Source of the DNA: Chara braunii
Lineage: Eukaryota; Streptophyta; Charophyceae; Charales; Characeae
Length of the DNA: 45,409 bases
Direction of reading: 5' to 3'
Assembly (NCBI GenBank): GCA_003427395.1
Contig: BFEA01000011.1
Location: 2,120,339-2,165,747, forward strand
Below the pieces are notes generated by a model. The model was not told where the DNA came from, ran no database searches, and saw only the letters and a program-made list of their open reading frames with translations. A program made the position numbers and the translations under genes. Below are positions 1 to 8,987 of the stretch, piece by piece; within the stretch, counting starts at the first letter, position 1; the number at the start of each line of letters is the position of its first letter.

Positions 1-380
1 CCCCGCAACCGCTAAACCCCGCAACCCCGCTACCCCGCAGGGTACCCCCGCCACCGCACCACCGGCTCCGCAACCCCGACACAGATGCCCGCCAGCACAT
101 CCCCACCCCCGCGCTGCGGCAACCCCGCTCCCGCCAAGGGAGGTCCGCGCCCCTGGGGGGGACCCCGTGTCGGGGCATTTTTTGCAGGACACAAAAAATG
201 CCAGGGGCTGCACGCTGGTGGTGCGCACCCCCCTCTGTTTTTTTTTGTTTTTTTTTTTGATTTTTTTTTTTTTTTTTTTTTCCCCATACAGGAGGCCTGG
301 GTCCCGGGTGCCGACCCCCGGAACCCCGGAACCGCGGCGGGGTCCCGGGGCCGGGGGTCGACAACCTTGGGTCAAATGGA
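1..380. repeat. GC-rich degenerate CCCCGCAAC-type repeat block with poly-T run
   Basis: The first 170 bases are a loose repetition of CCCCGCAAC-like words with very high C content. A T-rich run follows at about 238-283, then another GC-rich stretch of CCCCGGAAC-like words up to about 362. Reading frames here exist only because stop codons are rare in such composition, so I call no gene. The block abuts the truncated end of element A near 385. Confidence 0.6.
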
Positions 381-390
381 GTATAGTTTT

Positions 391-640
391 TCAGGGAACA
401 GGCAAGTGTCGTGGGAACCTCATGCCGAAGACATAATTCCGGAAGATCCTTAAGCAATGGAGTACCGCAAGTGTCTCCTTTTTAAACTGAGAGTAGTTCC
501 TCTCAGTTGTATTAAGAGTTCGACTTTCAAACCTTAGCGGTCTCTCCTTTCCTTCAGCATCCGCCTGAATTAGGACTCCTCCCAAGAAAGTCGGTCCAGC
601 GTCCGTCTCGATGATGAAAGGTTTTTCCTCAGTCCCTTCA
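391..640 (-). pseudogene. RNase H fragment of element A
   Basis: This is the start of a Ty3/Gypsy RNase H domain, which degrades the RNA strand of the RNA/DNA hybrid during reverse transcription. Residues such as FIIETDAG, GGVLIQAD, RTLNTTERNYSQFKKE and ETLAVLHCLR match the family: the first Asp lies in ETDAG and the conserved Glu in the YSQFKKE segment. The first part (about 586-640) and the open part (391-585) together make about 80 residues. The fragment is cut off at about 391 where unrelated GC-rich DNA begins, so the enzyme cannot be complete. Confidence 0.75.
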
Positions 641-734
641 TAGTTTGGCGCCCCCCAATACTAATCCTCCTTCTACTAATTCCCCCTTCATCCGGGTCAC
701 TGCTTCTTCCTGATCTTCACCCCAAACCCATTCC

Positions 735-1733
735 TCATCCTGACGCACCAATTTCCTTAAATGCTCGGTCTTGGCGGCAAAGTCCTGCACAAAGCTCCTC
801 TAGAATTTGCAGGCGCCAAGAAAACTTATCACATCCGTTATGGAGTGAAAAGGCACTGGTCACTGTAAGATTTTTATTTTTCTTTTTCACATCAAGCCTC
901 CGACCGTTCTCGTTACAGACAAAACCCAGAATGGTAGCTTCTTTCATGCAGTGCTTGGATTTTGGACCACTCGCAGTAAGATGGTATTCCTCCAACAGGC
1001 TCAAGACCTGATCGAGGTCCTGGATATGCTTCCATACGAAACGCCTTACTCCGGGCATAACTTCGTCCTCCTCTTTCTCATGCGGGCCTTTGAACGCCAA
1101 GTCATCAATATAAGGCTGAGTGATGTGTGGGTTGACCGTCTGCATGACTCTGATCATATGTCGTTGCACCATCGCCACTGCATTAGTCCAACCTTGAGGG
1201 GCCACATTCATATGAATCAGCCCCCTTGGCGTGTGCATCGCTCTTACTGGCCTATCAGGCGGGTATACAGGAAACTGGTCATACCCAGAATAGAGGTCTA
1301 TGAGTGAAATTATAGACCTCCCTGCGCACGATTCTGACAATGCATCCGCGTTTGACAAGCCTCCCACGTCTCGCACTGTCACCGCATTCAACCGTTGCAA
1401 GTCATGTACCCATCGCAGCGTCCCATTCGGCTTAATAAAGCAGAACCAAAGGGATGCATACGGTCCGTTAGAGTAGCCAGCAACATGCGTGCGCATCTTG
1501 CCATCTAAATAGTCCACCACCATCTTTTCCTCGTCAGGGTTCGGATATCACGCGCCCCTTAGATTCCAAGGTTCATGTGGGACGGTGTGGATCCGAATCA
1601 TCGGGATCTTGTCCACATCCAGCCTTCCACGCTGATCATCATTAAAGGCGTACGAGCGGTGCCTCTTCGTTATCAACTGCACCATCAAGGCCTCCTCTTG
1701 GGATGAAAGGAAACTCGACTCTCCAACTATCAA
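735..1733 (-). pseudogene. Reverse transcriptase of element A (atypical Gypsy lineage, broken)
   Basis: The main open stretch is 735-1523 and an N-terminal stretch lies at 1548-1733. The two are in the same frame, separated by an in-frame TGA at 1548-1550 where an Arg codon CGA is likely. Motifs: KPNGTLRWVHDLQRLNAVTV (about residues 31-50 from 1523), the first catalytic Asp in SLIDLYSGYDQ (residue 76, codon 1296-1298) and YIDD (residues 138-141, 1101-1112). These are the palm-domain Asp residues of a polymerase that copies element RNA into DNA. The wording differs from elements B-D, which have the common DLKSGYHQ form, so A belongs to another Gypsy branch. Frame is lost after about 800, before RNase H. 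Confidence 0.85.
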
Positions 1734-1945
1734 CTTCCCTTTATTTTCATCGTTGATACGACATGGACCATCCAGCGCCCGCTATCGCAAACGCCGTATC
1801 AACCCTCGTTCCCGCTCGTAGTAAGCCTCCTCGTCTTCTGTAACGAGCACTGGAACAGGGCGGCACTTCTCATCTACCGTCTTGTACCGCCTTTGGGCGC
1901 CCTGCTTAAGCCATCCCCTAAAAAAGGTCGGCTTGTTGTTTGTGC

Positions 1946-2209
1946 CTATGCCGTCGCAGGACCGCCTCTTCCTCTAGGAAGCCGATAGATCAACTCCATT
2001 TCCCCCACCTGAGGGCTTTCCAAGACTTGCTCCCTCAGCGCCTTGATCGCCTCTGGATCTGCCATCTCGTGTGCTGCCACTATCTCCATAGCCTTGTTTA
2101 CATCTGTAAGGCTTAGCGACAGCACCTCCGCTCTTCCTTCTTCCTTGGGCTCTTCCCAAAGCCTCCGCCACTCATTCTCTGATTCCACAAAGGTGAATGA
2201 GTCGGGATT
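1946..2209 (-). pseudogene. Protease-RT linker of element A
   Basis: This stretch continues the protease frame after an in-frame TGA at 2210-2212. It encodes a charged, Glu-rich segment (EWRRLWEEPKEEGRAE ... PEAIKALREQVLESPQVGEM) with no catalytic motif that I recognise. It ends at a TAG near 1946. By position it is the spacer between protease and reverse transcriptase. It has no function of its own that I can name. Confidence 0.5.
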
Positions 2210-2212
2210 ATG

Positions 2213-2617
2213 TCAATTTCTCTCACTCCCTGGCCCCGTGTTTCGGCAGGTGATAATTTCATAGTTCCCACAGGCAGGATCACTCAAGAGTAATATCATC
2301 GTTCCATCGTGCTTATTGAAGATTAAAGTCTCTGTCCTACACATGAACGATCTACCAAGGAGGATAGGGTGGTCAACGTCTGGCATGACGAAGAAGCAGA
2401 AGCAGATCCTCGCCCGCACCTTACCAATTTTTATGATTACATTGGATGTCGTGCCGCAAAAAACTGCCTTGCAGTTAGCTCCATGCAATATACCATGGTC
2501 CGCGCGGTCAATCTCCAATCCGAGCATGAGGGCATCCCTTTCTCTAATGATGCTCCTCTCGGCGCCCGTATCCATCATTGCAACACACTTCTTTTCTTTC
2601 ACCACCAAATCCACCAA
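2213..2617 (-). pseudogene. Retropepsin-like aspartic protease of element A
   Basis: This is a 134-codon stretch with the protease signature MDTGAERSII near residues 15-24 and a second family motif, ILLGRSFM, near residues 88-95. Such proteases work as dimers and cut the Gag-Pol polyprotein. It is in the same frame as gag and is separated from it only by one TGA at 2636-2638. The active-site triplet DTG is intact. The separation could be decay (a Trp codon changed to TGA) or, less likely, a read-through stop. I call it a pseudogene because the downstream pol is dead. Confidence 0.8.
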
Positions 2618-2635
2618 CCCGCATGCCGCACACTT

Positions 2636-5143
2636 TCAGTCCATCCTTATTCCAATTTTTGTCCATCCTACCTCCCTTGGTAGGATCGCACTCAGATGGA
2701 CGTTGGGCACTAACCTCCGAGATAACCGTCCCTTTAAACCATCTCGGAGCCTCGGGGCGGACGCCAGAATATCTTTTAGGTTCATAAGGTCGTTATGACC
2801 TTCGAGGAGCCTATCCACCATTCTCTCCATATCAAAGCCTTCTTGTAGCCTGACTGCATACTTCCTTTTTTTAGGCGTGCTGTCCTGCTGACCTGGCTCA
2901 ACTTCCTCCTGGATCCCTCTCCTTTGGGCTCTTAATTCCGTCCGCTGATCCTCCTCTTGACGGAGCCTCTCGTCCTCTGTCTCATCATCCTCCTCTTCGT
3001 CTTCTTCCGGGACCTCTACCACTTCCTTCCTACGCTCTGGCTCCGCTCTCCTTCGAGGAGGTACCTGACTCGGCGCGTGACTAGGACCAACCTTACTTTG
3101 GCTCCTGGTTTGTGCTGCCTGCGGTGCCCACCCATGCGGGGTAGGTGGCCTAAACGTCATCCCTGACCTACGGCCCGACCCCATCGTCGCGACCCCGGGG
3201 TAGCCTTGCTGCCCTGACGCTGATCCCGGTCCGGACTCGTAAAGGAAGACTCTGGGGAGGTCGGCCTTCCATTCCTGGGCCTCATCACATAACTCCTTCA
3301 GCCTTTGATGGTATCTTCCCACCTTCTTCTCCAACAAGTCCTCCATTTTTTTCAGGATTGTTATGGCCGACGCCTCCACCTCCCTTAAGTCCTCGTCATC
3401 TGACTCAACGACTATCGACTCTTCCGTTATAGTTTCAACCTTTAGTCGTTGGGTCACTTCCTCACTCTCCCCCGTAACCTCTTCAATCCTCACGGGCGGG
3501 TCCTCCCTTTCTTGCCACAGTCTAAACATCACCGGAGACGCTGACCCAGCCGTTGCGCGCCTTTGGGCTTCTTGTCTAACTCCACCTGGAATCTTTGGGT
3601 CAATATACTGCCCAAATTTATCATATATATCCCCATCCATGTTTGTGAAGATTAGACCGGCAAGCTCATCGTCCCGCCGCTGCTGGCAAAATCGTATAGT
3701 GTGGCCCACAATGCCACAATGTCGGCAGACGACATTTCGCCAATCAAAGCGGGGCCTCCCATATCCCTGACCCCCTTCTTGACTGCCTTGGTTGCCTTGG
3801 CTCTGGCCTCCTTGGCCATTCCATCCGCTACCACGTCCCCCGCCGTTCCGTCCTCGGCAGCCACCCCCTTGACCTCCTTGTCCTCGACCACCATTGCCTT
3901 GTCCTCCTTGCCCTTGACCTCCTCTTCCCGCCACGCTAGCCTGCGAAGCTTGCTGCGAAAGGGGACGCTGGGCCGTGAACTGGCCTTGGGTCACTGGGAA
4001 ACTTGGGGGCCCTGCACTCATCGATGGGCCCGGATATGGGACCAACTGTCCTGGGGGAGCTTGGCCTCCCCCACACGAGCTGCGGTGATCACATTTGGGC
4101 CAGCGTGCCAATTGACAATAAGGCATCCAAGGACCATATGCTGGCGGCGGCCCCATTTGTGAGGGCCCTGCCGACATATGTGCAGTGGCGGCGGCGGCTG
4201 GCGTCGCAACGATTGCCTGCGGGATCTGTCCCTTTCCAGAGCCCTGTCCCCCTAGCAGCAAATTGCACTGCTTGCCCTGGGCTTTGGTGAGAACTTGGGA
4301 CCCTGTCTCCTCCTCGCCGTAGTCTTCCTGTCTGGTTTCTTCTTCCCCTACCTCCTTACTCCTGCCTTGGACTACGGTCACCACCTTTTTCTGTACCTCG
4401 GCGTCCTTGTCATAGCCCAGCTCCTCCAGTACATCCGTAACAATCCTCTTTACCCCTGGGTGTCCTGACGCAGTGGCGTCCCTTTCCTTTCTCTTCCTTC
4501 TTTGCAAGCGCATCTGATGTTGCTCTACCTGGTCCAGACTCCCATCCTCTACTCCCTTATCAATAGTGGCCCTGGTAAGTTTCGCACTGCCCCCTCCATG
4601 GCTTGTCAATTCGGAGGCCTCTGACGCTGTAAGCAGTCCCAGAAAGATGACACATTGTGCCTCTTCCGAGATCCCATGAACTTTCCTCGCCCTTTTCTTG
4701 AATTTTTGCACAAACGCCCCTATCGTAGTGAAATCGTCCTTGTTCATGGCCTCGAGGTCTGTGGTGGTCAGCAATCCATCGCCCAACCGATACTTGCGTT
4801 GCATGCCATCTCTGAACCTTGCCCTGCTACCGTGAGCGGCTTCCACAACCTTTCCTACTTCTTGATGATGCCCATGAAGTACGTATTTCAAATTTTGCTG
4901 GAACTTCACCTCATCTGACAGACCCACCATCGCTTTTTCCACCAGATCCAGCCAATCTGAGACGCTATCCCCACTGAAGTGGAAGGTATCAATTTTTGGG
5001 ACATTGCTTGACGTCTTCTCATGCCTGTCAATGGCCGCAATAAGGTCCTCCAGTGTCAGGACCCTTTCCGCACCATCCACTATGTCACTGGGCTCCGACA
5101 TCTTGACAGACGTCTCTTTTCGACTTCCTGTAAGAGAAAACAA
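2636..5143 (-). CDS. Gag polyprotein of element A (835 codons, open)
   Basis: This is the longest real reading frame in the window. Residues 20-260 are an acidic/basic helical region consistent with a capsid-type domain; SEPSDIVDGAERVLTLEDLI begins it. Residues 300-400 are Pro/Gly/Gln-rich, 405-465 are almost pure Gly/Gln/Arg, and a CCHC zinc knuckle (C473, C476, H481, C486; CRHCGIVGHTIRFC) would bind element RNA. The C-terminal 300 residues are charged with long Glu/Arg runs. The Met at residue 15 (codon ending at 5101) is an alternative start and gives a cleaner N terminus. It has no internal stops although pol next to it is broken. It is most probably a retrotransposon Gag, not a host gene, though a domesticated use cannot be excluded. 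Confidence 0.8.
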   Translation of the reverse strand: MFSLTGSRKETSVKMSEPSDIVDGAERVLTLEDLIAAIDRHEKTSSNVPKIDTFHFSGDSVSDWLDLVEKAMVGLSDEVKFQQNLKYVLHGHHQEVGKVVEAAHGSRARFRDGMQRKYRLGDGLLTTTDLEAMNKDDFTTIGAFVQKFKKRARKVHGISEEAQCVIFLGLLTASEASELTSHGGGSAKLTRATIDKGVEDGSLDQVEQHQMRLQRRKRKERDATASGHPGVKRIVTDVLEELGYDKDAEVQKKVVTVVQGRSKEVGEEETRQEDYGEEETGSQVLTKAQGKQCNLLLGGQGSGKGQIPQAIVATPAAAATAHMSAGPSQMGPPPAYGPWMPYCQLARWPKCDHRSSCGGGQAPPGQLVPYPGPSMSAGPPSFPVTQGQFTAQRPLSQQASQASVAGRGGQGQGGQGNGGRGQGGQGGGCRGRNGGGRGSGWNGQGGQSQGNQGSQEGGQGYGRPRFDWRNVVCRHCGIVGHTIRFCQQRRDDELAGLIFTNMDGDIYDKFGQYIDPKIPGGVRQEAQRRATAGSASPVMFRLWQEREDPPVRIEEVTGESEEVTQRLKVETITEESIVVESDDEDLREVEASAITILKKMEDLLEKKVGRYHQRLKELCDEAQEWKADLPRVFLYESGPGSASGQQGYPGVATMGSGRRSGMTFRPPTPHGWAPQAAQTRSQSKVGPSHAPSQVPPRRRAEPERRKEVVEVPEEDEEEDDETEDERLRQEEDQRTELRAQRRGIQEEVEPGQQDSTPKKRKYAVRLQEGFDMERMVDRLLEGHNDLMNLKDILASAPRLRDGLKGRLSRRLVPNVHLSAILPREVGWTKIGIRMD

Positions 5144-5410
5144 AACACTCGTCTATTCAGTGTGTTATCCCAGCGAGATTTCTGCCGTATGTCCTACGTA
5201 GTTCCCCCAAGATGTCTATCTGAACTAGGTAGGGTTATCCCTCATAGTTCTTCTTGAGTTGGGCAAGCAACCAACCCGCTCAAGAGTCGCTAGATTTTTC
5301 TTATTCGTACTCAATCATATACAAACCATTCCCACTCTCTCATTTCCTTTTTCACTCTCATACCCGGATGTCGTTCCACCAGGGACAACGGTAGGTTTCC
5401 GTTATCCCAT

Positions 5411-5422
5411 GCAACGGCGCCA
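5411..5422 (-). other. Primer-binding site of element A (tRNA-Asp type)
   Basis: On the minus strand this reads TGGCGCCGTTGC. That is complementary to the 3' end of plant tRNA-Asp, from my knowledge of tRNA sequences and of plant Gypsy elements that use this primer. After two mismatched bases the minus strand continues GGGA, which also fits. Two bases separate it from a presumed LTR end on the right. The 270 bp between here and the gag start form a leader without other recognisable features. Confidence 0.75.
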
Positions 5423-5424
5423 CC

Positions 5425-6383
5425 TGTCGAGCGCATCGGTCTGACACCACACAAGACAACGCGGGACCCTCCCGGCCGCGTCACGCAGGAGTTGGTCTAA
5501 GTCCTCGTCACGAAGATACATATGGAGCTCTCGCAAGCCGCTCCGGCCGAGTGCGCCAGCCATACCTCTCGCGAGCCCCTACGACAGGACAGACCCTACG
5601 CGAGGCACGACTTACATCCACCTTATGGGAGCTGTCACCTCCCTTCGGTGGTCGTATCCCTGCCGAGCTACCAGTCCACAATACGAAAGTTGATCAATTG
5701 CAATCGCAGAGGTGGACCAGCCGAGAGCGTTTTTCGTTCGCTGTAGCATAGGGGGTACGCGCGGTAGTACGCCTCTATCGAACCCGCACGTGAATCGGCA
5801 TCTTGAGGGGGGCTGAGGTCCCAAGCACGACTCGTCGCTGGTCGACTAGGACGCATTCCACACGCCGCGCGCACACCACTATAAAGAGCATAAAAATAAA
5901 ACACACACACACACTAGACGAAAATGCGACAACACTCCTAGTCCCTTAGCAGTCGTCCCATAACTCTCCGATGCGGAAATCGGATAGGCGTAGCACGCGG
6001 GACTTGGTATAAAGTCGCGTGGACGCAGGACTAACTCATATCGATTCGCAATGCAAGCGTACGCAAGCGGTCTCGATGATGGCATACCATGTAGTACCGA
6101 TATTCATGAGGTCCTCGTTAGTCTCGAGGGTCGCATTCGACACTCAAGTGTCGGCTGACACGAGCCTTGAGGGTTAACCTCTCGACTCTGGACAACCGCC
6201 AAGTGCAGTTGAAGACCACACCCTCTTCTACACCCTGCAGAGAGTGGGTGGTACACAGGTTCATACCTGTGGTGGCAGTCGTCTCTTATGGCCTTGGAGA
6301 CCAGCTCCTTCCCCTAGGGCCTGAAAACGAGTCGAGGGGTTTGACTTTGACGGCTGTCACGGACTACAACGTCCAACTGTAAT
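5425..6383 (-). mobile_element. Presumed 5' LTR of element A
   Basis: It begins next to the primer-binding site and should read TG...CA on the minus strand. The minus-strand right end next to the PBS is ...CGACA. The left limit of the LTR (right side in window coordinates) cannot be fixed because no second LTR is present. The segment contains several strong hairpins, described separately, and no coding potential. Confidence 0.4.
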
Positions 6384-6858
6384 AACTCAAAAAAAAAGCA
6401 AAAATAGGTCGAAGGCCCGCTTATCCCAAAATCACACTCTTAGGTAACCTTTTCGATTGGCACCAACGGCCTATACTGATCCTGAATACACATGTGTATG
6501 TACGAATCCCTTAATCCCATAACTCTAGACACTAGGGCGGCGAAACGTCGCGCGCAAGACTTTGATATAAAGTTGCGCGGTTGCAAGCCTTTCCTACATC
6601 AACCGACGATGTTAGTCATACGCGGTAATTGCAGTTTCGGCCTCACGATATTGAATGGCTGAAGGAATATATCGTGAGGGGTTACACTTCACAATATTGA
6701 ACGGCTGAAGGACATGTCGTTCATCCCTCGTGGCACTTCTGCCCTCAGGGTTAGGTGTCTCAACGGGCAGGGCATATAGGCTCTACGCAGGGGAAATTTC
6801 CTTCCCTGCAGAGTCTAGGGCCTGGGATATCCTGGACAAGGACCTAGAATCCAGGCCC
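5967..6858. other. Hairpin-dense noncoding segment
   Basis: Strong stem-loops follow each other with little space. 5967-5984 (TCCGAT/ATCGGA). 5994-6021 (CACGC and GACTT arms). 6138-6153 (CGACACT/AGTGTCG). 6216-6251 (9 of 11 pairs). 6254-6271 (CACAGGT/ACCTGTG). 6551-6579 (CGCGCAA and CTTT arms). 6641-6679 (CCTCACGATAT/ATATCGTGAGG, 11 perfect pairs). 6739-6770 (CTGCCC/GGGCAG). 6781-6813 (CTCT and GCAGGG arms). 6818-6858 (GGGCCTGG/CCAGGCCC). No gene is visible. Part of it may be LTR of element A. Confidence 0.65.
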
Positions 6859-7498
6859 AGGACTAACGTCCGACTGAGAAATCCCTAAGAAGCATACAAC
6901 AATATAAAAAGGGTTTTCTTTCCTCTCTCGACCCCAACCCTTATTTTTACCCTTACGCGAGGTTCACTTAGGCCACACGAACACTCAATATAATTATACA
7001 TACATATATAGGGGGTAAGCACGTGACGATCACTTATCACATTCACAGTGGGACTCGTCATAACCATATGTATACGTGCGATCGCAGGTATTCAAACCCA
7101 AAATCCGAATCACAAAACATACTTGCAATCACATCAAAGAGTCAAACAAGAACTCATGCACTACAAGGAGTCAACCCCAACCACTCTCTATACTCATACC
7201 CCTCGTTTTATCCATGCAAGCCCCAGCCTCCTGTCCAACCAACCAAAATTAAGTACTCAGTATTTTCGTTAAATGGTCATTCAATAAAAGTCCGGGTGAA
7301 ACCAAAACAATAAAATCACCAGGGCTAAAGCCTTTTAGGTTGAGTATTGCGGGTGAATTGTAATTGAGTCGTAAACCGACGAATCGGCAAACGACCTGTC
7401 CATGGGGAATAATCTTCATATCATGATCTCACTCGAATCATCCTATTTAACTAAGCCTAAGTCTACCTCTAAGCAAGTGCTAGAGAAAAAGTTAGACC

Positions 7499-7857
7499 TT
7501 TGGCAGAATCTCCTTTATATAGAGTGGATTGTCAAAACTGTCACCTGTCAAATATAATCTAACTCCTCTAAACTAAGAAAATTTCGGCAGCGCTTCTCGT
7601 AGAAAAGTGTCTTTTCAGAATTTATATAAGTCCAAACATGAAACAAAAACAGTCTCTGACTGTCCAAAGTCAAATTTTATCTAACTCCCTGAATTAGCAA
7701 AACTTTGGGCAGCACTCCCTTTAGAAAATGAGACTTCCCACAACTTTACTAAGCCATGCATGAACTTTAGACAAGTTGAACTTTGAAAAACCACAATTTA
7801 ACTAACTCCTTGGATTTGCAGAAATTTCGACAGCGCTTCCCGTAGGAAAAGTGGCTT
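7499..7857. repeat. Satellite-like repeat, four diverged copies, period about 122 bp
   Basis: Four copies of an ATTTCGGCAGCGCTTCCCGT-like word occur at 7499-7530, 7581-7616, 7702-7738 and 7823-7857. The last three are each preceded about 20 bp upstream by TAACTCC (7560, 7682, 7803), which gives a period of about 122 bp. The copies are heavily diverged between words. The conserved word folds weakly: CTT/AAG in copies 2 and 4, CTC/GAG in copies 1 and 3. No coding potential. Confidence 0.6.
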
Positions 7858-8151
7858 ACCAAGATTTATACAACCCCAAGTACAATAAATGATTTCATAA
7901 AATGCAGAAATTGATCTAAGTAAAAAACACTGTCACAAAAAATCCAAGAATTGACGCTAACTCCTATCGCTCTAGCACATGGCGAGCTTCTAAAGCAACT
8001 ACCTGTCTAACTAAAACTCAGACTAAGTAATGATTTCACTCAGTCAACATGCAAGCCAAACCACAAAGGTAAGTACTCTCACCAACCCAAGTTACCTTTG
8101 GCAAACAATAGTTCATAGTCCTTCAATGATTTAACCCATTATACCCTGCTT

Positions 8152-8987
8152 GAGTTTGGTCATTCATCTTAGAAACAATGCCAACTCTCTGCCTTACTTA
8201 TACACGAACACGTTGCACAACTATTTTTCTCTTCATTGGGCATATGACTAAATTATTCGCCTTAGAAACAATGTTTAGTCGCTCTGAACAATTTAAATAG
8301 CCAAGTTATATATATATCTCTCTGAACTTAATCTTCAAAAGTGAGCGTAGGTCTGAGTCATTCATCTTAGAAACAATAATCAACCTGCCCAAGTTACCCT
8401 CAATTATAACTCTTAGTTATACTCTCTTCATTTGTGATAAGCTTATAGTCAGACCATTCGTTTTAGAAACAATGTCCTACTAGCCTTAGTCTCATACATA
8501 TACATAGAACTATAGAGAACCATATTCCTTTGTTCTCGTTATAGTCTTGTGGCCTCAGACTTAGATCATTCATCTCAGAAACAATACCTAGTTCTTTGGC
8601 CTAAACCTCTCTCAGAATAAAACAATAAAAAAAAAAAGTTGAATCATTCGTCTTAGAAACAATGTTCAACTCGCTTTTCTTTCAGCACTTAAAAAAAAGG
8701 CAGAGTATCCTGGGTCAAGACCCAGAGACTGTTCAGAAACCACCTAAAATAAATAGCGACCAAACCATTCATCTTAGAAACAATGTCTGATCCTCAAAAC
8801 TCAAGCAATCAATAACCCTCAAGCCAGACCATTCATCTTAGAAACAATGTCCGACACAATTAAATAATCACAGCGACCAAGCCATTCGTCTTAGAAACAA
8901 TGCTTGGCCCTTCAGAAAACAGAACAAAACACAGTCGCTAGGCCATTCATCTTAGAAACAATGCCTGACCTTATAAGACTCGTTCAA
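8152..8987. repeat. Array of ten stem-loops with conserved loop and variable arms
   Basis: Ten copies of YATT-CRTCTTAGAAAC-AATG (with small variation) have cores starting near 8161, 8253, 8359, 8454, 8568, 8645, 8765, 8830, 8883 and 8943, at irregular spacing of about 53-120 bp. In each copy YATT pairs with AATG/AATA around a 12-base loop. One unpaired base (T or C) lies on the left, then come further arms that differ between copies but pair within the copy. Examples: GACTAAA/TTTAGTC, AGTTGAA/TTCAACT, GAGTT-GG/CCAACTC, CCAAG/CTTGG. The right arm in some copies is imperfect (4-6 of 6-8 pairs). No reading frame runs through the array. I do not recognise the family. Confidence 0.8.

Larger units (their letters stand above)
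391..6383 (-). mobile_element. Element A: truncated Ty3/Gypsy-type LTR retrotransposon
   Basis: Read on the minus strand, the order is presumed 5' LTR, tRNA-Asp-type primer-binding site (5411-5422), leader, gag (2636-5143), protease (2213-2617), linker (1946-2209), reverse transcriptase (735-1733) and start of RNase H (391-about 640). It breaks off near 385, so integrase and the 3' LTR are absent from this window. The right LTR edge is not resolved; about 6383 is a guess from the end of A-poor sequence before a poly-A run. Gag is open, whereas pol is broken by stops and frame changes. Confidence 0.8.

Noticed and set aside
85-453. 122-codon plus-strand frame
   Set aside because: GC-rich repeat followed by poly-T (Phe run); no motif; overlaps the RNase H fragment end.
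2636-2638. Programmed read-through stop between gag and protease of element A
   Set aside because: Not excluded, but the rest of element A shows the same type of stop as plain decay and no pseudoknot was obvious; listed only as a weak finding.
8152-8987. CRISPR-like array (repeats with variable spacers)
   Set aside because: Spacing is irregular (53-120 bp), the conserved part is a hairpin loop, the variable parts pair with each other across the loop, and the DNA is eukaryotic. No cas genes.
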